From positions 62,001 through 126,000 of the forward strand of contig NZ_JBIBGL010000021.1 in the NCBI RefSeq assembly GCF_042956465.1: a stretch of DNA of 64,000 nucleotides, in the 5' to 3' direction. Every line of letters begins with the position of its first letter. Position 1 is the stretch's first letter. A model generated the notes under the pieces. The model was not told the DNA's origin and did no database searches. It saw nothing but the letters and a program-made list of their open reading frames with translations. This stretch comes from Embleya sp042956465 (GTDB taxonomy: Bacteria; Actinomycetota; Actinomycetes; Streptomycetales; Streptomycetaceae). The position numbers were made by a program, and so were the translations under genes. This document shows, one piece after another, positions 54,194 through 62,538 of the stretch.

Positions 54194-54640
54194 GTGATCA
54201 CCATCGCGACGACTCCGACCGGCCACCGCGGCGCGACATCGCCCGGCACGTCCCTCATCGTCGAGCTGCGCGGCGAACTGGACCTGGACGGCGCGGCGAG
54301 CATCGAACCGACCCTGACCGCCCTCGCCCGAACCGGCCCCGCCGAACTCCGGCTCGACCTCGGCGCCCTCGCCTTCTGCGACACCTCCGGCATCAACCTG
54401 TTCCTACGACTTCGGCACCAGTGCACCCGCGCCCACACCCCGTTGGTCCTGACCGGGGTCCGAAGCCAACCAGCCCGTGTCATCCGTCTGGTGGGACTCG
54501 ACCGCACGATCGCCTGCCGCTTCGTGGGCCCGGCCGCGCCCCGACGAGGCCCGATCGATCCCGCGGTCGTCCGCAGGGCCCGTGGGGGCGGGGGCCACCC
54601 GGCCCTGATGGTCCCGGGACCACCGACCCTGTTCCGATGA
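54194..54640 (+). CDS. STAS-domain anti-sigma factor antagonist-like protein
   Basis: The protein has 148 residues starting at GTG 54194. The STAS fold is SLIVELRGELDLDGAASIEP, then LDLGALAFCDTSGINLFLRL; DTSG holds the serine that anti-sigma kinases phosphorylate in SpoIIAA-type proteins. The last 40 residues are a low-complexity tail. No anti-sigma kinase gene is adjacent. It lies 74 bases before the second DevR-like regulator. Confidence 0.82.
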   Translation: MITIATTPTGHRGATSPGTSLIVELRGELDLDGAASIEPTLTALARTGPAELRLDLGALAFCDTSGINLFLRLRHQCTRAHTPLVLTGVRSQPARVIRLVGLDRTIACRFVGPAAPRRGPIDPAVVRRARGGGGHPALMVPGPPTLFR

Positions 54641-54714
54641 TGCCGCACGCCCCGAAACTGATCACCGCGTCGACCCGAGCGGGCGAACGTGTCCGTCACC
54701 TCGAGGAGCAGACC

Positions 54715-55464
54715 ATGGAAACCGGGATCACCACCGAAGCCGTCGCCGGAGCCCGCCTGCCCCGCCTCTCCGGCGCCACCCGCACGCTCGCACCGACGGT
54801 GTCGAGTGCGGATTCGCCCGCCGCGATCAGGGTGTTCCTCCTCGACGACCACGAGATCGTCCGTCGCGGCCTGGCCGACCTGCTCGGCGCCGAGGCGGAC
54901 ATCGAGATCGTCGGAGAATCGGCGTCCGCCCTCGAAGCGATGAGACGCATACCCGCCCTGCGCCCCGACGTCGCCGTCCTGGACGGGCGACTGCCCGACG
55001 GCAGCGGAGTCGACGTGTGCCGCGCGGTGCGGTCGTCCTTCCCCGAGATCAACGCGCTGATCCTGACCTCGTACGACGACGAGGACGCGCTGTTCTCCGC
55101 GATCATGGCCGGCGCCGCCGGATACGTCCTCAAGCAGATCCGCGGCGGCGAACTGGTGCGCGCGGTCCGTGAGGTGGCCGCCGGCCGCTCGCTCCTGGAT
55201 CCGGCGATCACCGCGAAGGTCCTGGAGCGGGTGCGTACCGGCACACACGAGGACCCCAGGGTGGCGTCCCTTTCGGATCAGGAGCGCCGGATCTTCGACC
55301 TGGTCGCCGAGGGCCTGACCAACCGCCAGATCGCCGAACGTCTGCACCTGGCGGAGAAGACCGTCAAGAACTACGTCTCCACCATGTTGCACAAGCTCGG
55401 CTTCGAACGTCGCGTCCAGGCCGCGGTCTTCGCGGGCACCTTGCCACACCGCGCATCCGCCTGA
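54715..55464 (+). CDS. NarL/DevR-type response regulator (copy 2)
   Basis: The protein has 249 residues, with an extra polar N-terminus of about 35 residues compared with copy 1 (42274). Receiver: VFLLDDHEIVRRGLADLL, VAVLDGRLPDGSG (phospho-acceptor), PEINALILTSYDDEDALF (identical in copy 1) and GYVLKQIRGG. LuxR HTH: LSDQERRIFDLVAEGLTNRQ and LAEKTVKNYVSTMLHKLG; the recognition helix is the same as in copy 1, so both should bind the same box. ATG 54715 follows GAGGAG. A sensor-kinase remnant lies directly downstream. Confidence 0.9.
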   Translation: METGITTEAVAGARLPRLSGATRTLAPTVSSADSPAAIRVFLLDDHEIVRRGLADLLGAEADIEIVGESASALEAMRRIPALRPDVAVLDGRLPDGSGVDVCRAVRSSFPEINALILTSYDDEDALFSAIMAGAAGYVLKQIRGGELVRAVREVAAGRSLLDPAITAKVLERVRTGTHEDPRVASLSDQERRIFDLVAEGLTNRQIAERLHLAEKTVKNYVSTMLHKLGFERRVQAAVFAGTLPHRASA

Positions 55465-55539
55465 CCCAAACTGCGCACCGCGGTCGCGGGCGCGCGCGGT
55501 CACGCCGAACTCGCCCTGCGTCACCCCCGACCGATGCCG

Positions 55540-55725
55540 CCGCAGGTTCGACACTCCCCCGAACGCACCCGGACCGAGTCGCGGCCCCCGGACGTTCGCG
55601 CGCCACAGGGTCGATCGCACGGGGCCTGGCCATCGTCAAGGCGGTCGTCACCGCGCACGGCGGACCGTCGAATCGGCCGGTCACGAAGGGCGCCCGAAGT
55701 TCCTGGTACGTCTTCCTCGCAACCG
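55540..55725 (+). pseudogene. Sensor histidine kinase C-terminal remnant
   Basis: Reads GLAIVKAVVTAHGG, the G2 box of a HATPase domain, with a degraded stretch before it and, after a shift, KFLVRLPRNR as the C-terminal strand. Only about 60 residues remain; it may be the trace of a kinase once paired with the regulator upstream. Confidence 0.55.
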
Positions 55726-55743
55726 GTAGCCGACGCGACATCT

Positions 55744-55792
55744 TCCCGGCACCGACCGCGGACCTCGTCGAGGTCCGCGGTCGGTGCCGGGA
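55744..55792. terminator. Very long perfect hairpin, bidirectional terminator
   Basis: Arms of 24 bases, 55744-55767 and 55769-55792, are exact reverse complements around a single T (core GGCACCGACCGCGGACCTCG). It lies between the plus-strand kinase remnant and the minus-strand Hsp20 remnant. Confidence 0.85.
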
Positions 55793-55795
55793 CGT

Positions 55796-55985
55796 CTACG
55801 TGCCGGCGCTCACCGAGATCTTCCGGCTCTCGTGCTTGTCCTCGTGGAGCGGGACGGTGATGGTCGGGATGCCGTCCTTGTAGGCAGCCTTGATCTCGCG
55901 CTCGTTGGTGCCGGCCGGGAGCCGGACGCTGCGGCGCGCGGATCCGTACCGGAACTCCGTCTGATGCTTGCCCTCGGGTCGTGTC
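55796..55985 (-). pseudogene. Hsp20/alpha-crystallin C-terminal remnant
   Basis: Reads HQTEFRYGSARRSVRLPAGT, then IKAAYKDGIPTITVPLHEDK and KISVSAGT to the stop at 55796. This is the end of the alpha-crystallin domain (strands beta-6 to beta-9). The N-terminal arm and the first half of the domain are missing. A DevR-type box lies 18 bases upstream of the break. Hsp20 (acr/hspX) is a classic DevR target, so its loss is notable. Confidence 0.75.
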
Positions 55986-56002
55986 GGTCGGCCCCCTCGG
56001 TC

Positions 56003-56016
56003 GGGCCACTCGGCCC
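56003..56016. promoter_or_regulatory. DevR-type box between hsp20 and adh remnants
   Basis: GGGCCACTCGGCCC, a perfect 5-4-5 palindrome, 73 bases before the adh start and close to the divergent hsp20 remnant. Confidence 0.65.
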
Positions 56017-56088
56017 TATGGCGGTCGTCCGCGCGTTGTGACGCTGGGGTCGAAAGCGTTACCGCTCACGTTCGGAACGGCGGACGCC

Positions 56089-56440
56089 ATGAAAGCCCTG
56101 ACCTACCACGGCGCCGGACATCACCGCGGGGAGGACGTGCCCACGCCCACCCCGCGCGACCCCCAGGACCTCCGGCGGCCACGTCGCCAACGTCGGTGTG
56201 CACGGCAGGCCCGACGGCCTGCACCTCGAAGACCTGTGGATCCGCGACCTCACCATCACCACCGGCCTGGTCGACACCATCAGCACCCCACTGCCCCTGG
56301 ACCTGCTCGGCGAGGGTCGCCTGGGCATGGAGCGGATGATCACCCACCGCTTCGGCCTGGACGAAATGCTCGCCGCCTACGACACGTTCGCCCGCGCGGG
56401 GGAGACCGGCGCACTCAAGGTCGCCCTCTTCCGCAACTGA
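56089..56440 (+). pseudogene. Zinc-dependent alcohol dehydrogenase, internally deleted
   Basis: ATG 56089 starts MKALTYHGAGHHRGEDVPTP, the family N-terminus. At about 56165 the sequence jumps to GGHVANVGVHGRPDGLHLED and LWIRDLTITTGLVDT in another frame, then MITHRFGLDEMLAAYDTF and GALKVALF. Some 230 residues with the catalytic zinc, structural zinc and most of the NAD fold are missing. Both ends are well conserved, so the deletion is fairly recent. Confidence 0.85.
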
Positions 56441-56488
56441 ACCACCCCTACCCAGCCGTGTTCCACGAGATGCGAGGAGGCTCCCGCG

Positions 56489-57505
56489 ATGACCGTACGA
56501 GTGGGAATCAACGGCTTCGGCCGGATCGGCCGCAACTACCTGCGCGCCGTCCTGGGTCGCGCCGACGACGGCACCACGCCGGTGGAGGTGGTGGCGATCA
56601 ACGACGTCGCCCCCGCCGCCACGCTCGCCCACCTGCTCGAGTACGACTCCACCTACGGCACCCTCGCCCGCTCGGTCGAGGCAGACGGCGACACGATCGT
56701 CGTGGACGGCGTCCCCATCGCCGTCAGCGCCCACCGCGACCCCGCCGCACTGGCGTGGGGCACGCTCGGGGTCGACATCGTGATCGAGGCCACCGGCCGC
56801 TTCCGCACCCGCGACGAAGCCGGGACCCACCTGAAGTCCGGCGCCGCCAAGGTCCTGCTCTCGGCTCCCGGCCGAGGGGTCGACACCACGATCGTGATGG
56901 GCGTCAACGAGGGCGACTACGACCCGGACACCGACCACGTCGTCTCCGCCGCCTCCTGCACCACGAACTGTGTCGTCCCGATCGTCAAGGTCCTCAACGA
57001 CGCCTTCGGCATCGAACGCGGCCTGATGACCACCATCCACGGTTACACCAACGACCAGTCCCTGCTCGACGCACCCCACAAGGACCTGCGCCGGGCCCGC
57101 TCCGCCGCGCTCAGCATGATCCCCACCAGCACCGGCGCCGCCCGCTCCGTCGGCCTCGTGCTGCCCGAACTGGACGGCGCGCTGGACGGGATCTCGATTC
57201 GCGTCCCGGTCGAGGACGGCTCGCTGACCGATCTCGCCCTGATCCTGCACGACGAAACCGACGCCGCCGGCGTCAACGCGGCCTTCGAGGCCGCGGCCGA
57301 GGGACCATTGCGCGGCATCCTGCGGGTCACACGCGTGCCGATCGTCTCCCGGGACGTGATCGGCGACCCGCACTCGTGCGTCGTCGACGCCGAACTCACT
57401 CAGGTCAAGGGCGACCTGGTGAAGGTCTTCGGCTGGTACGACAACGAATGGGGCTACACCAATCGCCTGCTCGACCTGACCGAATACGTCGCCCACCGGC
57501 TCTGA
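56489..57505 (+). CDS. gap: Glyceraldehyde-3-phosphate dehydrogenase
   Basis: The protein has 338 residues, full length. NAD fold: VGINGFGRIGRNYLRAVLG. Catalytic site: SAASCTTNCVVPIVKVL with the active cysteine, then HGYTNDQ and GAARSVGLVLPEL, and NEWGYTNRLLDL. ATG 56489 follows GAGGAGG. It makes 1,3-bisphosphoglycerate and NADH. It is 36 bases before ppdK, so the pair would form a dedicated lower-glycolysis unit inside the low-oxygen island, separate from the housekeeping copy. Confidence 0.95.
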   Translation: MTVRVGINGFGRIGRNYLRAVLGRADDGTTPVEVVAINDVAPAATLAHLLEYDSTYGTLARSVEADGDTIVVDGVPIAVSAHRDPAALAWGTLGVDIVIEATGRFRTRDEAGTHLKSGAAKVLLSAPGRGVDTTIVMGVNEGDYDPDTDHVVSAASCTTNCVVPIVKVLNDAFGIERGLMTTIHGYTNDQSLLDAPHKDLRRARSAALSMIPTSTGAARSVGLVLPELDGALDGISIRVPVEDGSLTDLALILHDETDAAGVNAAFEAAAEGPLRGILRVTRVPIVSRDVIGDPHSCVVDAELTQVKGDLVKVFGWYDNEWGYTNRLLDLTEYVAHRL

Positions 57506-57541
57506 CCCGCCACCCCACACGACCTCGCAGGAAGGCCGGCC

Positions 57542-60244
57542 ATGACCACCGCGTACGTGTACGACTTCACCGAAGGCTCCCGTGAACAGGCCGCGTTGCT
57601 CGGCGGCAAGGGCGCCAACCTCGCCGAGATGACCCGCCTGGGACTGCCGGTGCCGCCGGGCTTCACGGTCGGCACGGACGCGTGCCGGGCCTTCCTGCGC
57701 ACCGGGCGCGTCCCCGAGGGCCTGGAGGACGAGATCACCGCCCACCTCGCGCGTCTGGAACGGGTCATGGGGCGCCGCCTGGGACACGCCGACGACCCGC
57801 TCCTGGTGTCGGTGCGCTCGGGCGCACGCTTCTCGATGCCCGGGATGATGGACACCATCCTCGACGTCGGACTCAACGACGCCTCCGTGCTCGGCCTCGC
57901 CAAGGCCACCGGCCGCGAACGCTTCGCCTGGGACTCCTACCGGCGCCTGGTCCAGATGTACGGCGCCACCGTGCTCGGCGTGGACGCCGCCCGTTTCGAA
58001 GCCGTGCTGACCCGACGCCGCAGGCAACTTGGCGCGACCGACGACCTGGGCCTCGATGCGCACCAACTCGGCGAGACCGTAAGGGAGTTCCAGAAGCTCA
58101 TCCACGACACGACGGGCGAGGAGTTCCCGCAGGACCCACGCGAGCAGCTGCGCCGCTCCGTGCTGGCCGTGTTCGAATCCTGGAACGGCGAACGCGCCGC
58201 GGTCTACCGTCGCCGCGAGCACATCCCGGACGACCTCGGCACCGCCGTCAACATCCAGGCCATGGTCTTCGGCAACCTGGGACCCGACTCGGGCTCGGGA
58301 GTCGCGTTCACCCGCGACCCGGGCACCGGACGGGCGGGCGTGTACGGCGACTACCTCCCGGATGCCCAGGGCGAGGACGTGGTCTCCGGCGTGCGCGACG
58401 CCCTCGCCCTCGACGAACTGGAGCACCTGGACCCGGACTCGTACGGCCGACTGCGCACCCACCTGGCCCTCCTGGAGGCGCACTACCGCGACCTGTGCGA
58501 CGTCGAGTTCACCGTCGAACGCGGCCGGCTGTGGGTGTTGCAGACCAGGGTCGGCAAACGCACCCCCGAGGCCGCGTTCCGGATCGCCTGCGCCCTCGTG
58601 GACGAAGGCATGATCACCTGGCCCGAGGCCCTGTCCCGGGTCGACGCCGGGCAACTCGACCACCTCACCTTTCCGCGTTTCGACGCCGACCCCGACACCC
58701 CGATCCTCGCGCACGGCGTACCGGCCTCGCCCGGAGCGGCGGTCGGCGCCGTCGTCTTCGACGTCGCCGAGGCGGTCCGCCGGGCCGAGGCCGGCGAGCA
58801 CGTGGTCCTGGTCCGCCACGAGACCAGCCCCGACGACCTGCCCGGCATGATCGCCGCGGAAGCGGTGCTCACCGGCCGCGGCGGCAAGACCAGCCACGCG
58901 GCGGTGGTCGCCCGCGGCATGGGCAAGGTGTGCGTGTGCGGCGCCGCCGAACTCGACATCGACTCGGAACGCCGCCGGTTCACCACCGCCGACGGCACCG
59001 TGGTCGAGGAGGGCGCCGTCGTCTCCGTCGACGGCACCGCCGGCACCGTGCACCTCGGCGCGCTGCCGCTGGTCGCCTCCCCGGTCACCCGCTATCTGGA
59101 GACCGGCACTCGAACGAAGGGCATCGTCGATGCCGTCGCCCGCTGCCTGGAACAGGCCGACACGATCCGTCGGATGGACGTGCTGGCCAACGCGGACACC
59201 CCCGAGGACGCGGCCCGCGCCCGGCGCTATGGTGCGCACGGCATCGGCCTGTGCCGCACCGAACACATGTTCCTGGGTGACCGTCGCCGCCTGATCGAGG
59301 ACGTGATCCTGGCCCGCACCGACGCCGAACGCGATACCGCTTTGGAAGCCCTTCTCCCGCTCCAACGCAACGACTTCATCGGCATCCTCGACGCCATGGA
59401 CGGACTGCCGGTCACCATCCGGCTGATCGACCCGCCCCTGCACGAATTCCTGCCCGACCACACCGAATCGGCCGTACGTATCGCCCGTGCACACGCCCTC
59501 GGACGACAACCCGACCCGCGCGATCTGCGGCTGCACGAGGCCGGCGAACGGCTCCACGAGCAGAACCCGATGCTGGGCCTGCGCGGCGTGCGCCTCGCGC
59601 TCGCCGTACCGGGCCTCATCGCCACCCAGGTCCGCGCCGTCGGCGAGGCCGTCGCCGCCCGCGTGCGCGCCGGCGGCGACCCCCGCGCGGAGATCATGAT
59701 CCCGCTCGTGGCCACCGAGACGGAACTGCGCATCGTCCGCGCCGAGGTCGACCGGGTACTCGCCGAGGTCCGCGAAAGCTCCGGCGTGGACGTGCGCTGC
59801 CCGGTCGGCACCATGATCGAACTGCCCAGGGCCGCTCTGACCGCCGACGAGATCGCCCGCTCGGCCGACTTCTTCTCCTTCGGCACCAACGACCTGACCC
59901 AGACCACGTGGGGCCTGTCCCGGGACGACGCCGAGGCATCCTTCCTCGCCACCTACCTGGAGCGCGGCATCCTGACGGTCTCCCCGTTCGAGACCATCGA
60001 CCGCGAAGGCGTCGGCCATCTGGTCCGCGCCGGCGTCGACCTGGGCCGCACCACCAAGCCGGACCTGCGCATCGGCGTTTGCGGCGAACACGGGGGCGAC
60101 CCCGACTCGATCCACTTCTTCGACGAGTGCGGCATCGACTACGTCTCCTGCTCGCCGTACCGCCTCCCCGGCGCCCGCCTGGAGGCCGCCCGAGCCACGA
60201 TCGAGCGGACCGAGCCCGGACGCGCCCAACCCGACCCCGACTGA
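57542..60244 (+). CDS. ppdK: Pyruvate, phosphate dikinase
   Basis: The protein has 900 residues. N-terminal ATP-grasp: LLGGKGANLAEMTRLGLPVP, then MPGMMDTILDVGLND. Phosphohistidine domain: GRGGKTSHAAVVARGMGKVC with the catalytic His. C-terminal PEP/pyruvate barrel: GIGLCRTEHMFLGDRR, FFSFGTNDLTQTTWGL and GVCGEHGGDPDSIHFF with the catalytic Cys. It interconverts PEP, AMP and PPi with pyruvate, ATP and Pi; in the catabolic direction it yields extra ATP from PPi. Cotranscribed with gap. Confidence 0.96.
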   Translation: MTTAYVYDFTEGSREQAALLGGKGANLAEMTRLGLPVPPGFTVGTDACRAFLRTGRVPEGLEDEITAHLARLERVMGRRLGHADDPLLVSVRSGARFSMPGMMDTILDVGLNDASVLGLAKATGRERFAWDSYRRLVQMYGATVLGVDAARFEAVLTRRRRQLGATDDLGLDAHQLGETVREFQKLIHDTTGEEFPQDPREQLRRSVLAVFESWNGERAAVYRRREHIPDDLGTAVNIQAMVFGNLGPDSGSGVAFTRDPGTGRAGVYGDYLPDAQGEDVVSGVRDALALDELEHLDPDSYGRLRTHLALLEAHYRDLCDVEFTVERGRLWVLQTRVGKRTPEAAFRIACALVDEGMITWPEALSRVDAGQLDHLTFPRFDADPDTPILAHGVPASPGAAVGAVVFDVAEAVRRAEAGEHVVLVRHETSPDDLPGMIAAEAVLTGRGGKTSHAAVVARGMGKVCVCGAAELDIDSERRRFTTADGTVVEEGAVVSVDGTAGTVHLGALPLVASPVTRYLETGTRTKGIVDAVARCLEQADTIRRMDVLANADTPEDAARARRYGAHGIGLCRTEHMFLGDRRRLIEDVILARTDAERDTALEALLPLQRNDFIGILDAMDGLPVTIRLIDPPLHEFLPDHTESAVRIARAHALGRQPDPRDLRLHEAGERLHEQNPMLGLRGVRLALAVPGLIATQVRAVGEAVAARVRAGGDPRAEIMIPLVATETELRIVRAEVDRVLAEVRESSGVDVRCPVGTMIELPRAALTADEIARSADFFSFGTNDLTQTTWGLSRDDAEASFLATYLERGILTVSPFETIDREGVGHLVRAGVDLGRTTKPDLRIGVCGEHGGDPDSIHFFDECGIDYVSCSPYRLPGARLEAARATIERTEPGRAQPDPD

Positions 60245-60298
60245 GCAACATCGGGACCGTTCGCGCCGACACGACGGCCCCATCGCGAAGGAGCACCC

Positions 60299-60967
60299 AT
60301 GGACAACGAAACGGCAGGCACCCGCCTTCCCGATATCGTCGACATCCCTCGCAACATCCGACGCCGGCGCGAGCAACTGGGCATGACCCGAGCTCAAGTC
60401 TGTGCCCGGGCGGTGCTGCCCCCGAAGTGGCTCGTGGAACTGGAGGCCGGGGACGCCCCGTTGACCCGCGCCGCCCTCGGCGGCTTGGCGGCGGCGCTGA
60501 AAACCGACATCAACGCCCTGATGTCCGGCGCGTTCGATGCGCCGGAGGTCGCCGCGCCCGACATCCGCAGCCTGATCGCGATGAATGAAGCGGAATGTTA
60601 CGCCCGTCTGGCCACGCACGAGGTGGGTCGACTTGCCGGAGGTATGGACCACACGCCGTGGGTACTCCCCGTCAATTACGCGGTCGACGGGAAGGAGATC
60701 GTGTTCACCACCGGCCCCGATTCCCCGCTCGCCCATGTCCGGGGCACGACGGCCTTCGAGGTGGACGACGTGGACCGCTACGACCGACTGGGCTGGAGCG
60801 TCCTGGTCATCGGTGTGGTCGAACCCGTCACCGACCCCGTCGGCATCGCCCGGCTCGCCCAGGCAGGCGCCGGTGCCTGGCCGGGCCGCCGCGGCGAACT
60901 GTGGCTCCGGATCCACCCGGGCCGCGTCACCGGACGCCGGCTGTGCTCGGGCTCGACGCGACGGTGA
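60299..60967 (+). CDS. HTH-PPOX fusion protein (copy 2)
   Basis: The protein has 222 residues starting at ATG 60299 behind GAAGGAG. XRE-like HTH (REQLGMTRAQVCARAVLPPK, then LGGLAAALKTDINALM) and a PPOX-type split barrel (CYARLATHEVGRLAGGMDHT, WVLPVNYAVDGKEIVFTTG, TAFEVDDVDRYDRLGWSVLV). It shares the arrangement and many residues with the protein at 43806, including the MD(D/N)ETAGT start, so one arose by duplication. Ends at a strong hairpin. Confidence 0.82.
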   Translation: MDNETAGTRLPDIVDIPRNIRRRREQLGMTRAQVCARAVLPPKWLVELEAGDAPLTRAALGGLAAALKTDINALMSGAFDAPEVAAPDIRSLIAMNEAECYARLATHEVGRLAGGMDHTPWVLPVNYAVDGKEIVFTTGPDSPLAHVRGTTAFEVDDVDRYDRLGWSVLVIGVVEPVTDPVGIARLAQAGAGAWPGRRGELWLRIHPGRVTGRRLCSGSTRR

Positions 60968-61046
60968 ACGGAACCCCGGGAATACCGGCCGGCCGCGGCG
61001 AACTCGCGTCGTCTGACGAAGCCGTCCCGACGAACCGTCCGAACGA

Positions 61047-61085
61047 CCGACCGCCCGAGCCTGGACATCAGGCTCGGGCGGTCGG
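61047..61085. terminator. Bidirectional terminator
   Basis: CCGACCGCCCGAGCCTG, loop GACAT, CAGGCTCGGGCGGTCGG: a perfect 17-bp stem between the convergent HTH-PPOX and USP genes. Confidence 0.88.
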
Positions 61086-61105
61086 GTGACGGGTGATGTG
61101 TGGGA

Positions 61106-61618
61106 TCAGGCGTCCGGTGCGGGGACGCATACCACCGGGGTGGCGCTGTGGCGCAGGCAGTACAACCCGGTGGGGCCGGGGATCGGGGGACATTCGATGC
61201 CGCTGGTGCCCGGTACGAGCAACCGGGCGTCCCGTGCACGGGCGACCAGGACCTCCCCGGCGCTGCCGCGAAGTGGGGTGGCCACGATGCGTTCGGGCGG
61301 GATCGGGGCCCGTACCAGGCGCGCCAGTGCGCGCTCCAGACGCCCACCCGCCACCGACAAGGGGGAGTCGGGCCGGTCCAGCGTCGGACGTTCGGGGTCG
61401 GCGTCCGTCCATGCGGCGACCACGTCCAGGACGATGCCGAGTTCGGCCGCCTCCCGTGCGGCCCACCTCACCGCGGCGGCGGATCCGTACGAGCCGTCCA
61501 AACCCACCACGATGCGGCCCTTTGGGCGGACCATAGTGGCCTCGTCGGCGGGCGGGGTGTCCTGCTGTGGGGAGGTGCCTGTCGCCTCCCGGTCGGACCG
61601 GGTGCCGAGCGATTTCAT
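61106..61618 (-). CDS. Universal stress protein (single domain)
   Basis: The protein has 170 residues. ATG 61618 is chosen because GAAGGAG lies close upstream; the open frame extends to 61822 but without a ribosome site. UspA fold: RIVVGLDGSYGSAAAVRWAA, VLDVVAAWTDADP, then a C-terminal part with ARDARLLVPGTSGIE and SATPVVCVPAP. The usual G-2x-G-9x-G loop is reduced. Upstream 130 bases hold the tail of another USP in the opposite direction. Confidence 0.82.
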   Translation of the reverse strand: MKSLGTRSDREATGTSPQQDTPPADEATMVRPKGRIVVGLDGSYGSAAAVRWAAREAAELGIVLDVVAAWTDADPERPTLDRPDSPLSVAGGRLERALARLVRAPIPPERIVATPLRGSAGEVLVARARDARLLVPGTSGIECPPIPGPTGLYCLRHSATPVVCVPAPDA

Positions 61619-61746
61619 GTCGAGCTCCTTCGGTGGTCTTGTCGGTCTCGGTTGCGATGACATGTCGAATGTCGAGAGTTCGGGCGGGTGGGTCAGGTGT
61701 GGCGCGCCGGCGGAAGCACCGGTTCCAGCCGGAAGAACACCGGTCC

Positions 61747-61935
61747 GTGATCCCGGGGCCGCGATCGAGTTCGCCGTGGAGCGGGCCCGCCGCATCGGCG
61801 CCAGGGTGATCCCCGTATACAAGTGGACCCCGACGATGGCGGGCTACTTCCCCGGCGTGGTCGCGCCGCTGCCAGGCGACCCGCTGGACATGGCAACCAG
61901 CCACGACCATCTCCTGACCGAGCACCGGCACCGCC
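61747..61935 (+). pseudogene. Universal stress protein fragment
   Basis: Reads AAIEFAVERARRIGARVIPV and YKWTPTMAGYFPGVVAPLPG, the early part of a second UspA domain (compare the HAWTPPLSP region of the gene at 50063). No start, no ATP loop and no C-terminus. Confidence 0.6.
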
Positions 61936-62266
61936 CGCGTGCCGCTCGGCGGATCGGTAGGCGACACACCCTGGATCTGGCCCGACACCGCAGGCCGGCC
62001 CACCACACCCCCACCGACCCACGACGTGATCGTCGTCGACGAGATCACCGCGGGCATGTTGACCCTCTCCGGCACGCTCATGGTGACGGCCGGGGCCTTC
62101 GGCCCGGAGCGGCTCCTCGTAGTCCGCCGTCGGGTGCGCGCCTGGGAACGGGATTGGGCGGCGGTGGAACCCGGATGGAGCGGCCGAATCGAGCACTGAA
62201 CCCGCGCGAGCCGACCGGCGACGCTCTGTCGAACGAATATCGTCGATACGAGGAACGGAGTACGAC
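61936..62266 (+). other. Unrecognised open frame, 86 codons
   Basis: A frame from ATG 61939 to 62199 reads TPPPTHDVIVVDEITAGMLT, then LMVTAGAFGPERLLVVRRRV and a C-terminal WERDWAAVEPGW. It looks protein-like but no family is recognised; it may be the C-terminal remnant of a longer gene joined to the USP fragment. Confidence 0.35.
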
Positions 62267-62533
62267 ATGGCAACCCTACGCAACGCACCCCTGATGCAAA
62301 GTGGCCGGTCAGGCGGTCGAGACCACGACTATTCGGCGCGGCCGAAGCCTGCCGTGCTGACCTTTCGGGGTGGGGCGGAGACCGTAACGGGAAGCAGATT
62401 CATGGTCGAGAGCCGCACACGCGTGCTGCTCGACTGCGGCCTGTTCCAAAAACTCGCGGACCTTCGACGGCGCAACTGGCGCCCGCTTCCGTGCGACGTG
62501 GACAACGTGCGCGCGGTGGTCTTCACCCACGCC
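62267..62533 (+). pseudogene. MBL-fold hydrolase (CPSF/RNase J-like) N-terminal remnant
   Basis: ATG 62267 behind AGGAACGGAG. Residues 28-85 read PAVLTFRGGAETVTGSRFMV, RVLLDCGLFQKLADLRRRNW and VRAVVFTHAQ, the start of a metallo-beta-lactamase fold with an RNA-specificity-type partner domain. The zinc motif HxHxDH is cut after its first part (THAQ), where the CBS gene follows. So about 380 residues are lost. Confidence 0.75.
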
Positions 62534-62538
62534 CAACG

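Noticed and set aside
56066..60916. A 1,616-codon open frame on the minus strand opposite gap and ppdK
   Set aside because: It mirrors the codons of well-identified plus-strand enzymes. High third-position GC removes stop codons from the antisense frame; composition is Val/Gly/Asp/Arg-rich and no family is seen.
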